A model generated the notes under the pieces. It was not told the origin of the DNA. It ran no database searches and saw nothing but the letters and a program-made list of their open reading frames with translations. The translations under genes and the position numbers were made by a program. This document shows, in pieces, positions 1 to 9,591 of a stretch of 64,000 nt of DNA. This DNA is from Capnocytophaga sp. oral taxon 878 (GTDB taxonomy: Bacteria; Bacteroidota; Bacteroidia; Flavobacteriales; Flavobacteriaceae), in assembly GCF_002999135.1 (NCBI RefSeq), contig NZ_CP027229.1:372001-436000 (forward strand), read 5' to 3'. The first letter of the stretch is position 1. Every line of letters starts with the position of its first letter.

Positions 1-324
1 AACAGAAAAGCCCAACAAATGAAAGATAATTTGTATAGTACTATTTATCAATTTGGGATAAGCCCTATGTGGTACCGAGGTTGGGGTAAACAAACTATAG
101 ACCCTACTGAGGCAGAAACAATTATGGAGAAATGGAAGGTGGGTAAGTTTGTGATAGGACATACATTATACCCTGAAGTAACTTACTTGATGAATAGAAG
201 AGTGATAGACCTTGATGTGGAACATGCGCAAGGGGTAATACAAGGGGTACTAATAGAAAAAGGTAAGGAGTACAAGGTGAATGAGAAAGGGGAGAGGACA
301 GAGATTAGAGATACTAATAATTAA
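1..324 (+). CDS. Metallophosphoesterase, C-terminal end (5' truncated by window)
   Basis: The reading frame is open from base 1, so the gene begins upstream and only about 107 C-terminal residues are seen. The tail contains GHTLYPEV followed by a DLDVEHAQG segment and a [11 protein letters not shown] stretch. This resembles the end of calcineurin-like phosphoesterases of Bacteroidota, where the GHT and DxxH residues are late metal ligands. The first Met (position 19) is internal and is not the start. The gene lies 11 bases before rfbA and is probably in the same operon. The substrate cannot be told from this fragment. Confidence 0.65.
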   Translation, partial: NRKAQQMKDNLYSTIYQFGISPMWYRGWGKQTIDPTEAETIMEKWKVGKFVIGHTLYPEVTYLMNRRVIDLDVEHAQGVIQGVLIEKGKEYKVNEKGERTEIRDTNN

Positions 325-335
325 AAAAGTTATCA

Positions 336-1214
336 ATGAAAGGAATTATATTAGCAGGAGGATCGGGCACACGCCTTTACCCTATTACAAAGGGAGTTTC
401 TAAGCAGTTACTTCCTATTTATGATAAACCGATGATTTACTACCCTCTATCGGTATTGATGCTTTCGGGTATTAGGGATGTATTAGTGATTTCTACGCCT
501 CAGGACTTACCAGGTTTTGAGCGCCTGTTAGGTGATGGCTCTGATTTTGGTATTCGTCTTAGTTATGCTGAGCAACCAAGTCCTGATGGATTAGCACAAG
601 CTTTTATCATAGGAGAAAAGTTTATAGGCGATGATGATGTATGCTTGGTATTGGGGGATAATATATTTTATGGGCAGAGTTTTACCCGAATGCTGACTCA
701 AGCAGTAGATTATGTAGAGAAAGAGCGTAAAGCTACTGTTTTTGGTTATTATGTGAAAGACCCAGAACGTTATGGCGTAGCAGAGTTTGATAAAGAAGGT
801 AATGTGCTTAGCATTGAGGAAAAACCAGCACAGCCCAAATCTAACTATGCTGTGGTGGGGCTTTATTTCTATCCTAATAAGGTAGTGGAGATTGCTAAGA
901 ATATCAGGCCTTCTACTCGTGGTGAACTAGAGATAACTACTGTTAATCAAGAGTTTCTGAATGATGGTGAACTAAAAGTACAACTCTTAGGGCGCGGTTT
1001 TGCGTGGCTTGATACGGGTACTCATGATTCACTTAGTGAAGCATCTAACTTTGTGGAGACCTTAGAAAAACGTCAAGGGCTCAAAATTTCTTGTTTGGAA
1101 GAAATAGCTTACCGCAAGGGCTGGATTACCGCTGAAAAACTGCAAGAACTGGCAAAGCCAATGCTCAAAAACCAATATGGGCAATATCTTTTGCAATTGA
1201 TAAAGAACAATTAA
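336..1214 (+). CDS. rfbA: Glucose-1-phosphate thymidylyltransferase
   Basis: This enzyme makes dTDP-glucose from glucose-1-phosphate and dTTP, the first step of dTDP-rhamnose synthesis for surface polysaccharide. The protein is 292 residues, the usual RmlA length. It opens with the nucleotide-binding signature [20 protein letters not shown] and carries the metal-site stretch VLGDNIFYG and the [19 protein letters not shown] region. The rest of the rfb pathway is not in the window. The gene is followed 41 bases later by radA and then by a flippase gene, so polysaccharide supply and export are partly linked here. Start ATG at 336 is unambiguous from the N-terminal motif. Confidence 0.95.
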   Translation: MKGIILAGGSGTRLYPITKGVSKQLLPIYDKPMIYYPLSVLMLSGIRDVLVISTPQDLPGFERLLGDGSDFGIRLSYAEQPSPDGLAQAFIIGEKFIGDDDVCLVLGDNIFYGQSFTRMLTQAVDYVEKERKATVFGYYVKDPERYGVAEFDKEGNVLSIEEKPAQPKSNYAVVGLYFYPNKVVEIAKNIRPSTRGELEITTVNQEFLNDGELKVQLLGRGFAWLDTGTHDSLSEASNFVETLEKRQGLKISCLEEIAYRKGWITAEKLQELAKPMLKNQYGQYLLQLIKNN

Positions 1215-1255
1215 TGGATAATAAATCTTAATTCCTAATCCTTAACACTTAAATT

Positions 1256-2620
1256 ATGGCAAAACTAAAAACAGCCTATTTCTGTCAGAATTGTGGCGCA
1301 CAATATAGCAAATGGCAAGGGCAGTGTTACAGTTGCAAGCAGTGGAATACCATTGTGGAAGAAGTAGTGCAGAAAGATAGTACGCCTGCTTGGCAAGAAA
1401 AGGAGAGTTCTATAAAAAACAAAGCTTCTAAATACATTCCTATTTCGCAAATTGATACCCAACAGGAGGCACGCCTCAATAGTAATAACCATGAATTGAA
1501 CAATGTGCTCGGCGGGGGGATAGTACCGGGATCGGTAACCCTTTTAGGTGGTGAACCAGGGATAGGCAAGAGTACACTTTTATTACAAATAGCACTCAAT
1601 TTGCCTTATAAAACGTTATATGTATCGGGAGAAGAGAGTGAAAAACAGATTAAAATGCGTGCTGATCGTATTCCACATCAGTTAGATAATTGTTATATAC
1701 TTACCGAGACAAAAACGCAAAACATTTTTCAACAAATAAAAGAACTTTTGCCTGAAATTGTAATCATAGATTCTATACAAACATTACAATCCGATTATAT
1801 AGAGGCATCAGCAGGGAGTATTTCTCAAATTAGAGAATGTACTTCCGAATTGATTAAGTTTGCTAAAACAACTCATACTCCTGTAATACTTATTGGGCAT
1901 ATTACTAAAGATGGGCAAATAGCAGGGCCTAAAATATTAGAGCATATGGTGGATACCGTTCTGCAGTTTGAAGGTGATCGCAACCATGTCTATCGTATCT
2001 TGCGATCTCTGAAAAACCGCTTTGGCTCTACTTCTGAGCTTGGTATTTATGAGATGCTTAGCAATGGACTTCGCGAGGTAAATAACCCTTCTGAAATACT
2101 TATTTCTAAAACAGATGAGACTATTAGTGGTACTTCTATAGCAGCTACATTGGAAGGTATGCGTCCGCTAATGATTGAAATACAGGCTTTGGTGAGTACA
2201 GCTGTTTATGGTACACCCCAGCGCAGTACTACAGGGTTTAATGCTAAACGGCTGAATATGCTTTTGGCAGTACTTGAAAAACGTGCAGGATTTCGCTTAG
2301 GGGCTAAGGACGTGTTTCTGAACATTACTGGTGGTATTACTATTGACGACCCCGCTACAGATTTGGGTGTAGCTATGGCTATCCTATCCTCTAATGAAGA
2401 TATTGCTATTGAAAAGGATGTATGTTTTGCTGGCGAAGTAGGATTAGGAGGGGAAATACGTCCGGTGCAGCGTGTAGAACAGCGTATTACTGAAGCTGAA
2501 AAGCTTGGATTTAATACTATATTTGTTTCTAAATACAACAAGATAGCCCTTAAGAATACTAAAATACGCATTGTGACTGTCGCTAAGATTGAAGATGCAA
2601 TACAAGAATTATTTGGATAA
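1256..2620 (+). CDS. radA: DNA repair protein RadA
   Basis: RadA (Sms) is a DnaB-like ring ATPase that helps branch migration in recombination. The 454-residue protein shows all expected parts: an N-terminal four-cysteine zinc finger (C10, C13, C24, C27), a RecA-like core with Walker A GGEPGIGKST near residue 100, the RadA-specific KNRFG motif at residues 252-256, and a C-terminal Lon-protease-like domain (about 300-454) without the catalytic serine-lysine pair. The gene sits between rfbA and a flippase gene on the same strand. Short antisense frames within it are shadows. Confidence 0.96.
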   Translation: MAKLKTAYFCQNCGAQYSKWQGQCYSCKQWNTIVEEVVQKDSTPAWQEKESSIKNKASKYIPISQIDTQQEARLNSNNHELNNVLGGGIVPGSVTLLGGEPGIGKSTLLLQIALNLPYKTLYVSGEESEKQIKMRADRIPHQLDNCYILTETKTQNIFQQIKELLPEIVIIDSIQTLQSDYIEASAGSISQIRECTSELIKFAKTTHTPVILIGHITKDGQIAGPKILEHMVDTVLQFEGDRNHVYRILRSLKNRFGSTSELGIYEMLSNGLREVNNPSEILISKTDETISGTSIAATLEGMRPLMIEIQALVSTAVYGTPQRSTTGFNAKRLNMLLAVLEKRAGFRLGAKDVFLNITGGITIDDPATDLGVAMAILSSNEDIAIEKDVCFAGEVGLGGEIRPVQRVEQRITEAEKLGFNTIFVSKYNKIALKNTKIRIVTVAKIEDAIQELFG

Positions 2621-2632
2621 GAAAGATACCTT

Positions 2633-4054
2633 ATGCTAAAAAAACTCCTAAAAGATACCGTTATTTATGGCATAGCCACTGTGCTACCACGTGTGATTAC
2701 TTTATTGCTTACAAGACTTTATGTAGATAAGCTTCCCACAGGTGATTTTGGTATCTATTCAGGTTTGTTTGTCTATCTTATCTTGGGTAATGTTCTATTG
2801 TCGTATGGAATGGAAACTGCTTTCTTCCGTTTTATGAATAAAGGAGAAAAGAAGGCAAAAGTACAATCTACTGCTCTCACGTCCCTTACAGTAAGTTCTT
2901 TACTATTTTTGCTTACAGCTTACCTTCTTAGAGATACCATAGCAGTTTGGCTTAACTATGATGTACAATACATAGTATTTGGTATTTATATTCTTGTTCT
3001 TGATAGCTTAGTAGTAATACCTTTTGCATGGTTACGTAATAAGGGTAAAGCTAATCTTTACGCTTTTCTTAAAGTAGGTAATACAGTTGTGAATATGGCT
3101 TTTAATATCTACTTTCTGAATTACCTCCCTGCGGATCAACTAGCTGATGGAGGAGGTGTGTATTATATCTTTTTAGCCAATGTTATTGCTAGCTTATTTA
3201 CCTTCATAGCCTTACTGCCTATCTATCTAAAAATACGTTTTAGGTTTTCATATAACCTTTGGAAAGAAATGATGCTCTACGCCTTTCCTGTGCTTTTAGC
3301 AGGTATTGCCTTTTCAGTAAATGAAGGGTTTGATCGTGTATTTTTGCGTATGCTTCTTCCTCCTGATACGGCAGACGAAACTATTGGGGTCTACTCTGCT
3401 TGTTACAAAATGGGTGTATTTATGAATCTTTTTGTGTCAGCTTATAAACTTGGCATAGAGCCTTTTTTCTTTAGTAGTGCTCAAGATAAAAACGCTCCTA
3501 AAACTTATGCACAAATAACTGAATACTTCATTGTGTGTGGTGGTTTTATCTTATTATTTATTACAGTTTTTACAGATCTTTTTAAACGGATCCTTATACC
3601 CAATCCTTCATATTGGGAAGCCCTCTGGATAGTACCTATCATTCTTCTTGCTAACTTCTGTTCTGGTATTTACCAAAGCCTCTCTGTATGGTATAAAGTA
3701 ACCGATCGCACCATGTTTGGTGCAATTGTATCCATTGTAGGTATGGTGCTTACTGTGTTTTTTAATTTTGCTTTAATACCTTTATTTAGCTACAAAGGTG
3801 CTGCTCTTGCCACACTTATTACCTATACTACAATGATGTTCATTTCGTATCACTACGGGCAAAAATACTATCCTATACCCTATAAAAAAAGGAAGATAAA
3901 AATCTTCCTTAGTATCAGTGTAGGCTTCTCATTTTTGAATTTTTATGCCTTTGGTAATAATGTTTATGTCGGGCTTTTCTTCTTGCTTTTTTATGCCTTT
4001 TTAGCTAGCTTTGTTATCAATTTGAAATCTATGCTAAAGCTGAAGAAGAACTAA
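2633..4054 (+). CDS. Polysaccharide flippase (Wzx/MATE-like membrane protein)
   Basis: This 473-residue protein has about 12-14 hydrophobic segments across its whole length and the layout of the oligosaccharide flippase (polysaccharide biosynthesis protein) family, which moves lipid-linked glycans across the inner membrane. The N-terminus (KDTVIYGIATVLPRVITLLL) is the usual start of these proteins in Bacteroidota. The gene follows radA by 12 bases, so it is probably co-transcribed with rfbA and radA. Its last 26 coding bases overlap the 3' end of the convergent ybeY gene. The substrate is not determined by sequence. Confidence 0.85.
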   Translation: MLKKLLKDTVIYGIATVLPRVITLLLTRLYVDKLPTGDFGIYSGLFVYLILGNVLLSYGMETAFFRFMNKGEKKAKVQSTALTSLTVSSLLFLLTAYLLRDTIAVWLNYDVQYIVFGIYILVLDSLVVIPFAWLRNKGKANLYAFLKVGNTVVNMAFNIYFLNYLPADQLADGGGVYYIFLANVIASLFTFIALLPIYLKIRFRFSYNLWKEMMLYAFPVLLAGIAFSVNEGFDRVFLRMLLPPDTADETIGVYSACYKMGVFMNLFVSAYKLGIEPFFFSSAQDKNAPKTYAQITEYFIVCGGFILLFITVFTDLFKRILIPNPSYWEALWIVPIILLANFCSGIYQSLSVWYKVTDRTMFGAIVSIVGMVLTVFFNFALIPLFSYKGAALATLITYTTMMFISYHYGQKYYPIPYKKRKIKIFLSISVGFSFLNFYAFGNNVYVGLFFLLFYAFLASFVINLKSMLKLKKN

Positions 4055-4460
4055 ATAACTTGATTTTTTCTTCTTCTTTACTACGCATCATTGTACTATC
4101 GGCATCTGTTTTATCCTTATAACCACATAGATGTAAAATACCATGCGAAAGTACTCGTAGCAGTTCCTGCTCAAAGGGTACAGTAAAGATGCTGGCATTC
4201 TCCTTCACTCTTTCTATGGAAATGTAAATATCAGCATTTAAAGTATTTCTTTCTGTATAATCAAAAGTAATAATATCTGTAAGTGTATCGTGCTGCAAAT
4301 ACTGCACATTAATTTTGTGCAAATACTCATCATTGCAAAAAATATAGTTAATATCACCTATTTTCTTTCCTTCTGATTTTGCTATTTCTTTTATCCATAA
4401 TTTAAGTTCATTCTTCTTATAAGGCAATGTGAACGGAGTTTCATTAAAAAAAGATACCAT
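4029..4460 (-). CDS. ybeY: Endoribonuclease YbeY (rRNA maturation factor)
   Basis: YbeY is a zinc-dependent RNase used in 16S rRNA 3'-end maturation and ribosome quality control. The family metal motif is present as HGILHLCGYKDK. The third histidine of the usual HGxLHLxGYDH is replaced by Asp, a variant I recall from other Bacteroidota, so I do not read it as inactivation. I start the protein at the internal Met (MVSFFNETPF, 143 residues) because the longer frame begins upstream with a low-complexity, non-conserved stretch and runs into the promoter at 4487-4516. The 3' end overlaps the flippase gene tail-to-tail by 26 bases. Confidence 0.9.
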   Translation of the reverse strand: MVSFFNETPFTLPYKKNELKLWIKEIAKSEGKKIGDINYIFCNDEYLHKINVQYLQHDTLTDIITFDYTERNTLNADIYISIERVKENASIFTVPFEQELLRVLSHGILHLCGYKDKTDADSTMMRSKEEEKIKLFSSSSALA

Positions 4461-4486
4461 ATTTAGTTTTAGTTTTAAATCTGCCG

Positions 4487-4516
4487 CAAAAATACAAAAC
4501 AATTCTTAATTGGCAA
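4487..4516 (-). promoter_or_regulatory. Promoter of ybeY
   Basis: On the - strand there is TTG (4516-4514), a 19-bp spacer, and TATTTTTG (4494-4487). This matches the Bacteroidota consensus TTG / TAnnTTTG. It lies 27 bases before the chosen ybeY start. Confidence 0.75.
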
Positions 4517-4658
4517 TGAATAACTTCTAAACACTAATATACGTCAATTCCACTTTCAAGTGAAATTTCGCGTTTAAATCCTAGAGAATTATTTTGTATA
4601 ACAATTTATCTAGGCCTAAGAATAAATATGATTTTCTTGAATTTTTAATATCTACAAA

Positions 4659-4696
4659 ACGCCCCAAAAACTAAATTCTTTTAGTTTTTGGGGCGT
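4659..4696 (-). terminator. Hairpin terminator downstream of the TonB receptor gene
   Basis: A perfect 16-bp inverted repeat (4659-4674 and 4681-4696) with a 6-base loop forms a strong stem. It lies 75 bases after the end of the receptor gene on the - strand. The run of T after the stem is short, so a role in mRNA stability is an alternative. Confidence 0.65.
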
Positions 4697-4770
4697 AAAA
4701 TAGTTCTGTATTAAAGATCTAGTTGTCAGAGTTTTCTTTATTCTAGCAACTAAAAATTAATATCTTATTT

Positions 4771-6711
4771 TTATATCTGATACTTCAATCCTATAATAAA
4801 AGTTCTCCCTGGTGAAATACTTGAATAAAAACTTGTTGTTTTTGTTACATAACCAAAAATGTTATTGATACCTGCTGTAAGAGTGAAATTGTACGGTAGC
4901 TTGCTGTGTAACTGCAAGTGCCAAGTACTGTAAGGTTCATAATAAGCGTATATTCTATCATTATTTGTATTAATATCATTAATGCGAGTAGCACTCACAT
5001 ACTTACCACTAAATATTATATTAGGAATGTACAACGCATCTGCCTTAGGAATATACTCAGCTTTTACAGTAAATGTATGTGGGCGGTTCTCTTCAGCACT
5101 ATTACTGATATAGTAATAAGCATAGCTACTCTTTAGCCTTAATGCTTTAATAGGACGATAAGTAGCTGATACTTCTGAACTAATAATCTTAGTATGTCCT
5201 TTAAAATTAATATAACGAATAGTATCACTAGCCGATGTCCATCGATAAGAAATCTTATCTTTTACCGATGAGAACTGAGTCATAGCTGTAATATTAAGTT
5301 TTTTACTGTCAAAATCTACCGATAAATTGATGTTATCACTGCTTTCAGGCTTCAACTCTTTGTTCCCCATAATTTGGAATCCTCCACCCCAAGGGTGAAA
5401 CCAATTTGTATAAAGTTCTTTAAGAGTAGGTGATCTGAATCCACTAGAATATCCTCCTCTAAAACTGAACTTATTTACTTTAAACATACCTGATAGGCGA
5501 TAAGTCAAATGTTCTTTAAAAAGTGAATGATAATCAATACGTGCTCCAGTAACTAAAGTAAAAGAAGGAGTTATAGCCCATTCTTGTTGTGTAAAAAGAG
5601 TGTAGTTTTTGGCAGTTTCTTTAGCTTCAGTACCCGTATTGTTAAACCTGAAACTTAACAATTGGTCAGAAAAAACTTCAGTACCTCCTACCAATGAATG
5701 CTTCTCCCATATTTGTTGGTTATATTGGGCAGCAGCACGCCATATTGTGTTTTCGTAATTCTTCTCTTGCTCTTTTATCAGTCTATAATAGTTGAATTTG
5801 TCATATCGGTCAAAAGCTGCTGATAAACTTAGCTTTTTATTCTCAGAAAACTCTGTTTCTCCTTTAGCTGACATTGTGTAATTGTAGTAGCGATCTCTTA
5901 CTTTTCTTGAAATTTCAGTCCCCTGATTACGCTCACTGAAGTAATAGTTAGGGGTAATTGTAATATTAGTTTTGGGTGAAATGTTTAAGCTAACTTTAGG
6001 TGTTACTCCATAAGTAGTAAAACCAGCGATGTTAAGTTCTCCTTTTTCAGCTTCTACCAAGTTGCCATTTTTATATGAGCGCAAGGGCTCACTATCTTTT
6101 AAAGTATAAGGCTCACGAAAGTTATAGAAAGAAGTAACCCGAATACTACCCCACTTTTGCTTGCTACCTATTCCTATATTTGTTTTATGGCTTTCAGAGC
6201 TTTCATATAAGTAACTTGCACTGCCCTCAAAAGCTTTTTTAGCATTCTTAGTAATAATATTAATCACTCCTCCTAAGGCGTTAGAGCCATACAATGATGA
6301 TGTAGCTCCTTTAATAATCTCTATTCGTTCAATATTATCTAAGTCAATACGGTTATAGTCTATATTGTCAAAAGTTTCACCAGCCATACGTTCGCCATCT
6401 ACCAAAAAGAGTACATATTTACCACCAAACCCCAGCATATTGATGTTAGGCATTCCTCCATCGTAAGTAAAGTTAATACCTGCAAATTCTGTTTCTAAAA
6501 ATGATTGGAAGTCACTTGCTTGTGATTTACGAATATCATCAGCAGTAACAACCTGAACAGTAATAGGTACATCTTTCAAGTACTTTTGGGCACGAGTAGC
6601 TGTAACTATTACCTCCGATAGTTCTACCTTTTTATCGTCATTATCGGTTTGGGAAAAGCCTTGCCAAGCAAAAAGAGTAGTAAGCAAAGTGATAATAAGT
6701 GATTTTTGCAT
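4771..6711 (-). CDS. TonB-dependent outer membrane receptor, HmuR-like (heme uptake)
   Basis: The 646-residue protein has a signal peptide (cleavage after WQGFSQ), a TonB-box-like start (SEVIVTATRA), and a plug domain with the canonical segments RIEIIKGATSSLYGSNALGG and VINIITK. A 22-strand-type barrel follows and ends in the outer-membrane terminal strand GRTFIIGLKYQI. It lacks the carboxypeptidase-like N-terminal domain of SusC proteins, so it is a classical small-ligand receptor. Three HmuY-type lipoprotein genes lie directly upstream on the same strand. In Porphyromonas HmuY passes heme to HmuR, so heme is the most likely ligand here, by context. Confidence 0.82.
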   Translation of the reverse strand: MQKSLIITLLTTLFAWQGFSQTDNDDKKVELSEVIVTATRAQKYLKDVPITVQVVTADDIRKSQASDFQSFLETEFAGINFTYDGGMPNINMLGFGGKYVLFLVDGERMAGETFDNIDYNRIDLDNIERIEIIKGATSSLYGSNALGGVINIITKNAKKAFEGSASYLYESSESHKTNIGIGSKQKWGSIRVTSFYNFREPYTLKDSEPLRSYKNGNLVEAEKGELNIAGFTTYGVTPKVSLNISPKTNITITPNYYFSERNQGTEISRKVRDRYYNYTMSAKGETEFSENKKLSLSAAFDRYDKFNYYRLIKEQEKNYENTIWRAAAQYNQQIWEKHSLVGGTEVFSDQLLSFRFNNTGTEAKETAKNYTLFTQQEWAITPSFTLVTGARIDYHSLFKEHLTYRLSGMFKVNKFSFRGGYSSGFRSPTLKELYTNWFHPWGGGFQIMGNKELKPESSDNINLSVDFDSKKLNITAMTQFSSVKDKISYRWTSASDTIRYINFKGHTKIISSEVSATYRPIKALRLKSSYAYYYISNSAEENRPHTFTVKAEYIPKADALYIPNIIFSGKYVSATRINDINTNNDRIYAYYEPYSTWHLQLHSKLPYNFTLTAGINNIFGYVTKTTSFYSSISPGRTFIIGLKYQI

Positions 6712-6780
6712 ATAGAGTTTAATTTAGAAAAAAGAGGCTGCCCATATCTGAACAGCCCCTTAAAGCTATTATTAATAATA

Positions 6781-7395
6781 TTAAAAATTACCGTCTTCTG
6801 ATAGTTGGTACTGAAAAGTGAGATATATCGCTTTTGCTTTATCATTATAGCAATCTGTAAGTTGAAATTTTACATATTTACCATTAGCTCTTTTAAGAAT
6901 ATATACCCACTTAGTAGGACGATACACGCTTGGATATTTATCTGCTCCTTTATTTTCAGGAGCGATATGAATGGTACCCTCAGTAACACCAAAACCTCCA
7001 GTCATAAGGGCTGATAGTGAGGTAGTAACTGTTTGAGTATTAGGATACCCCATTAATACTTCCATAACAATATCTTTAGTATATCCTTCAGTAGGAGCTT
7101 TATTGATAGAAGCAAAATCAGTACTGTGAGTATTTAGAGCAGCTGCTTGTCCGCTTCCCGATGTGCCTCCATTAAGCTTTACCCAATAACTATTGAAAGC
7201 AATATCCCAATCACCAGTAGGGGTAGCAGTAGTAGCTACTCCATTTTCAAAAGAAAAGGTAACCCACTTTCCATTTACATCTAAGTTGGAAACACTCTTA
7301 ACATTAGCAGGTAATTTAGGAGTTTCATCATCTTTGCTGCAAGAGGTAAGAGTAAAGGCTATAACTAAAACTGATAATAATAACTTAATTTTCAT
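6781..7395 (-). CDS. HmuY-family lipoprotein (single domain)
   Basis: This is a 204-residue surface lipoprotein. The signal peptide ends in a lipobox (FTLTSCSKDDE), so the mature protein starts at Cys19. The body has the HmuY signature elements: WVTFSFENG, GDWDIAFNSYWVKLNGGTSG and a C-terminal WVYILKRANGKYVKFQLTD strand pair. HmuY proteins bind heme and hand it to the HmuR receptor, whose gene lies 69 bases downstream. The heme-ligand histidines of Porphyromonas HmuY are not obviously kept. It is the third of three HmuY genes in a row and may share a transcript with the receptor. Confidence 0.82.
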   Translation of the reverse strand: MKIKLLLSVLVIAFTLTSCSKDDETPKLPANVKSVSNLDVNGKWVTFSFENGVATTATPTGDWDIAFNSYWVKLNGGTSGSGQAAALNTHSTDFASINKAPTEGYTKDIVMEVLMGYPNTQTVTTSLSALMTGGFGVTEGTIHIAPENKGADKYPSVYRPTKWVYILKRANGKYVKFQLTDCYNDKAKAIYLTFQYQLSEDGNF

Positions 7396-7403
7396 AGCTT
7401 TTA

Positions 7404-8600
7404 TTATTTACTTTGCGTATCGCTTAGCTGATATTTCAGTTTAGGGAAATTTTCAGTTTTTTTACCACTAACTTCTTTGTAGAAGTCAGTTACTTGTACT
7501 TTAGCGTATTTACCATCAGCAGTTTTGATAATATATACCCAGTTATTAGGAGCATAAACACTACCCCATTTTTGCATATTAGCAGGGTTGATGTTTATAG
7601 TTCCTGTAGTAGAGCCAAAACCTCCTGTAAGCACTGGCGAAACATTTTCTTTAGTTTCTTTGCCTCCCATAGCTTTAAAGGTTACTTCTTTATCTTTTTC
7701 AAAACCTACTGTAATAGTTTCTTTTACACTTTCAAAATCTTTTGATTCAGTTTTAAGAGCTTCACCTTTTCCTTTTCCGTTTACTCCTCCATTAAGTTTT
7801 ACATAGTATTCCTTGAAAGCTATATCCCAAGAAGTAGTATTGCTTTGGGTAGCACTTACTACAGAACCAGTAGCTAATGAAAAGTATTGCCAATCGGCAG
7901 TGGCATCTAATTGTATTTCAGCAGCTGCTTTAGTGAAGGTAAGGCTTACTTTTTCTACAGGAGCTTGTGAAGTAAGTGTGTCATATTTAAAAGTAAGATA
8001 TCCTGTTTCTCCTTTAGAATTGGTATATTCAGTAATTTGAATTTTCACATAGCTGCCTTTTGTTGTTTTTATAACATACACATATTTAGTAAGATTAATA
8101 TGAGGAGCATTACTGCCTTGGGCAGGAGGAGCATAATTGTAGAAACCTTTAGGGTCAGGATTCATTACAGTACCTGTAATAGCTTTATTAACCGAATTAG
8201 TTGTAACTGTAGGGGTGCTTTGCCCTTCTTTTGGCCTCCCATAGGTTGTAACTTCTTCATCTTTTTGGTAACCAGCACCCGGATATTGGGTAACAGCATC
8301 AAAATCTTTACTGCCAGTGTTCACTACTTCCACTCCACCAAGTCCCGAAGTTCCTCCATTAGTCTTTACATTATAACGATTGAAGGCTATGTCCCAATTA
8401 TTACTCGTACGAGGGTTAGTAACAGCTACTTGTTTCCCTTCCGAGAAAGAAAAGTATGTCCATTCAGTTTGTGATGAAGCGTTCAATTCCTTTACTTCTT
8501 TAACATTTGAAGCAGGGGACTGTTCCTCATCTTTCTTACAAGAAGTTGTAAGTACCATCATCCCTACTAATAAGGTAGGAGCTAAAAATTTTAATCTCAT
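7404..8600 (-). CDS. HmuY-family lipoprotein with two HmuY domains
   Basis: This is a 398-residue lipoprotein. I use the internal start MRLKFLAPTLL because its signal peptide and lipobox (LTTSCKKDE) match those of the neighbouring paralogue, and because the promoter at 8629-8658 lies upstream of it. It contains two tandem HmuY domains, roughly residues 30-215 and 220-398. Each has the WxYFSxxxG strand, a WDIAFxxYxVKxNGG motif, and a (K)YVYxIKTxxGxY strand. A protein with two domains could hold two ligands or bind the receptor differently from a single HmuY. Confidence 0.8.
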   Translation of the reverse strand: MRLKFLAPTLLVGMMVLTTSCKKDEEQSPASNVKEVKELNASSQTEWTYFSFSEGKQVAVTNPRTSNNWDIAFNRYNVKTNGGTSGLGGVEVVNTGSKDFDAVTQYPGAGYQKDEEVTTYGRPKEGQSTPTVTTNSVNKAITGTVMNPDPKGFYNYAPPAQGSNAPHINLTKYVYVIKTTKGSYVKIQITEYTNSKGETGYLTFKYDTLTSQAPVEKVSLTFTKAAAEIQLDATADWQYFSLATGSVVSATQSNTTSWDIAFKEYYVKLNGGVNGKGKGEALKTESKDFESVKETITVGFEKDKEVTFKAMGGKETKENVSPVLTGGFGSTTGTININPANMQKWGSVYAPNNWVYIIKTADGKYAKVQVTDFYKEVSGKKTENFPKLKYQLSDTQSK

Positions 8601-8628
8601 AATATCGTTTGTTTTTAATTTGACGCCG

Positions 8629-8658
8629 CAAAGATACAACTTATTTAGAAATATACAA
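8629..8658 (-). promoter_or_regulatory. Promoter of the two-domain HmuY gene
   Basis: The - strand carries TTG (8658-8656), 19 bp, then TATCTTTG (8636-8629). The flanking 60 or so bases closely resemble those at 9466-9530 upstream of the first HmuY gene, so the promoter region seems to have been duplicated with the gene. Confidence 0.75.
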
Positions 8659-8808
8659 AATAATATTTATAAAAAATATAAAAAAGTGTTTTTGTATAGA
8701 TTGTATAGATTAGACTGTTTTTTTTAATCAAACGTACGAAGTTTTCTACTTTCCCCTCTGTAGTAATTTCGTGCATTTGCTCTACTTTTCTAAAGCTACT
8801 TTTTAGCT

Positions 8809-9444
8809 TCAGAACAGACCATTTTTACTAACTATATAGTTAAACTTAGGATGCCCTCCTTTATTTTTATCATTTAAATAGTCCGTGAATTGAACTTTTA
8901 CAAAATCACCATTTGCAGCTTTTAAAACATATACATACTTGTAAATTTCATAAGGGCTTCCTCCACCACTTTGCATTGCTTGGGGGTTATAAGTAACATA
9001 GCCTGTATTATTCTCACCTTTCATTCCTCCTGAAATTATTTTACAGAAGGTGCCTTCTATAGGTTTAGGGGGTATACCAAGTTGCATAGTACCTTTTTCA
9101 TCTTTGGTGTAGCCTGTGGTAGGTGCTTCTTTTACATCATTCCACTGAGTTTTATCAGTTTTTAAAGCTTCGGCTTTACCACTTCCCGATGCACCACCAT
9201 TTAATTTTACATAGTAACGATTGAAAGCGATATCCCAATCTAAGCTGGTAGTAGGGCTCGCTACCGATACTTCTTTTCCAGAAGAAAAAGAAAAGTATTT
9301 CCATTCATTTCCTGAAGAAGCATCAACAGTAGCTTCTTTACCATTTTTTACTGGAGCTTCATCTTTTTTGTCATCCTTACTACACGAAGTTGTAAGAGCC
9401 ATCATTCCTGCTACTAAGGCACGAACTAAAAATTTTAATCTCAT
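8809..9444 (-). CDS. HmuY-family lipoprotein (first gene of the heme cluster)
   Basis: This 211-residue lipoprotein has the signal peptide MRLKFLVRALVAGMMALTTS ending at a lipobox cysteine, nearly identical to that of the two-domain paralogue downstream. The HmuY elements are EWKYFSFSSGKEV, LDWDIAFNRYYVKLNGGASG and YKYVYVLKAANGDFVKVQFT. It has its own promoter (9474-9503) and about 208 bases separate it from the next HmuY gene. It is inferred to bind heme at the cell surface for the HmuR-like receptor encoded downstream. Confidence 0.8.
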   Translation of the reverse strand: MRLKFLVRALVAGMMALTTSCSKDDKKDEAPVKNGKEATVDASSGNEWKYFSFSSGKEVSVASPTTSLDWDIAFNRYYVKLNGGASGSGKAEALKTDKTQWNDVKEAPTTGYTKDEKGTMQLGIPPKPIEGTFCKIISGGMKGENNTGYVTYNPQAMQSGGGSPYEIYKYVYVLKAANGDFVKVQFTDYLNDKNKGGHPKFNYIVSKNGLF

Positions 9445-9473
9445 AATATTGTTTATTTTTTGATTCGACGCTG

Positions 9474-9503
9474 CAAAGATACATATTATTTAGAAACAAA
9501 CAA
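9474..9503 (-). promoter_or_regulatory. Promoter of the first HmuY gene
   Basis: The - strand carries TTG (9503-9501), 19 bp, then TATCTTTG (9481-9474), 30 bases before the start codon. No Fur-like palindrome was recognised near it. Confidence 0.75.
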
Positions 9504-9530
9504 AATAATGTTTAGAAAAAATATAAAAAA

Positions 9531-9559
9531 GAAGACTGCTCCATCTAGGAGCAGTCTTC
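9531..9559 (-). terminator. Rho-independent terminator of the rsfS-ftsH-prenyl synthase operon
   Basis: A 12-bp perfect stem (9531-9542 with 9548-9559) and 5-base loop lie 33 bases past the prenyl synthase stop codon. On the - strand the stem is followed by an unbroken T run, the pattern of an intrinsic terminator. Confidence 0.85.
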
Positions 9560-9591
9560 TTTTACCTTGTTAGATTTAGAATTTCAAAATT

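Noticed and set aside
8037..8474. 145-residue frame opposite the two-domain HmuY gene
   Set aside because: It has no promoter and no recognisable pattern. The opposite strand has clear HmuY domains.
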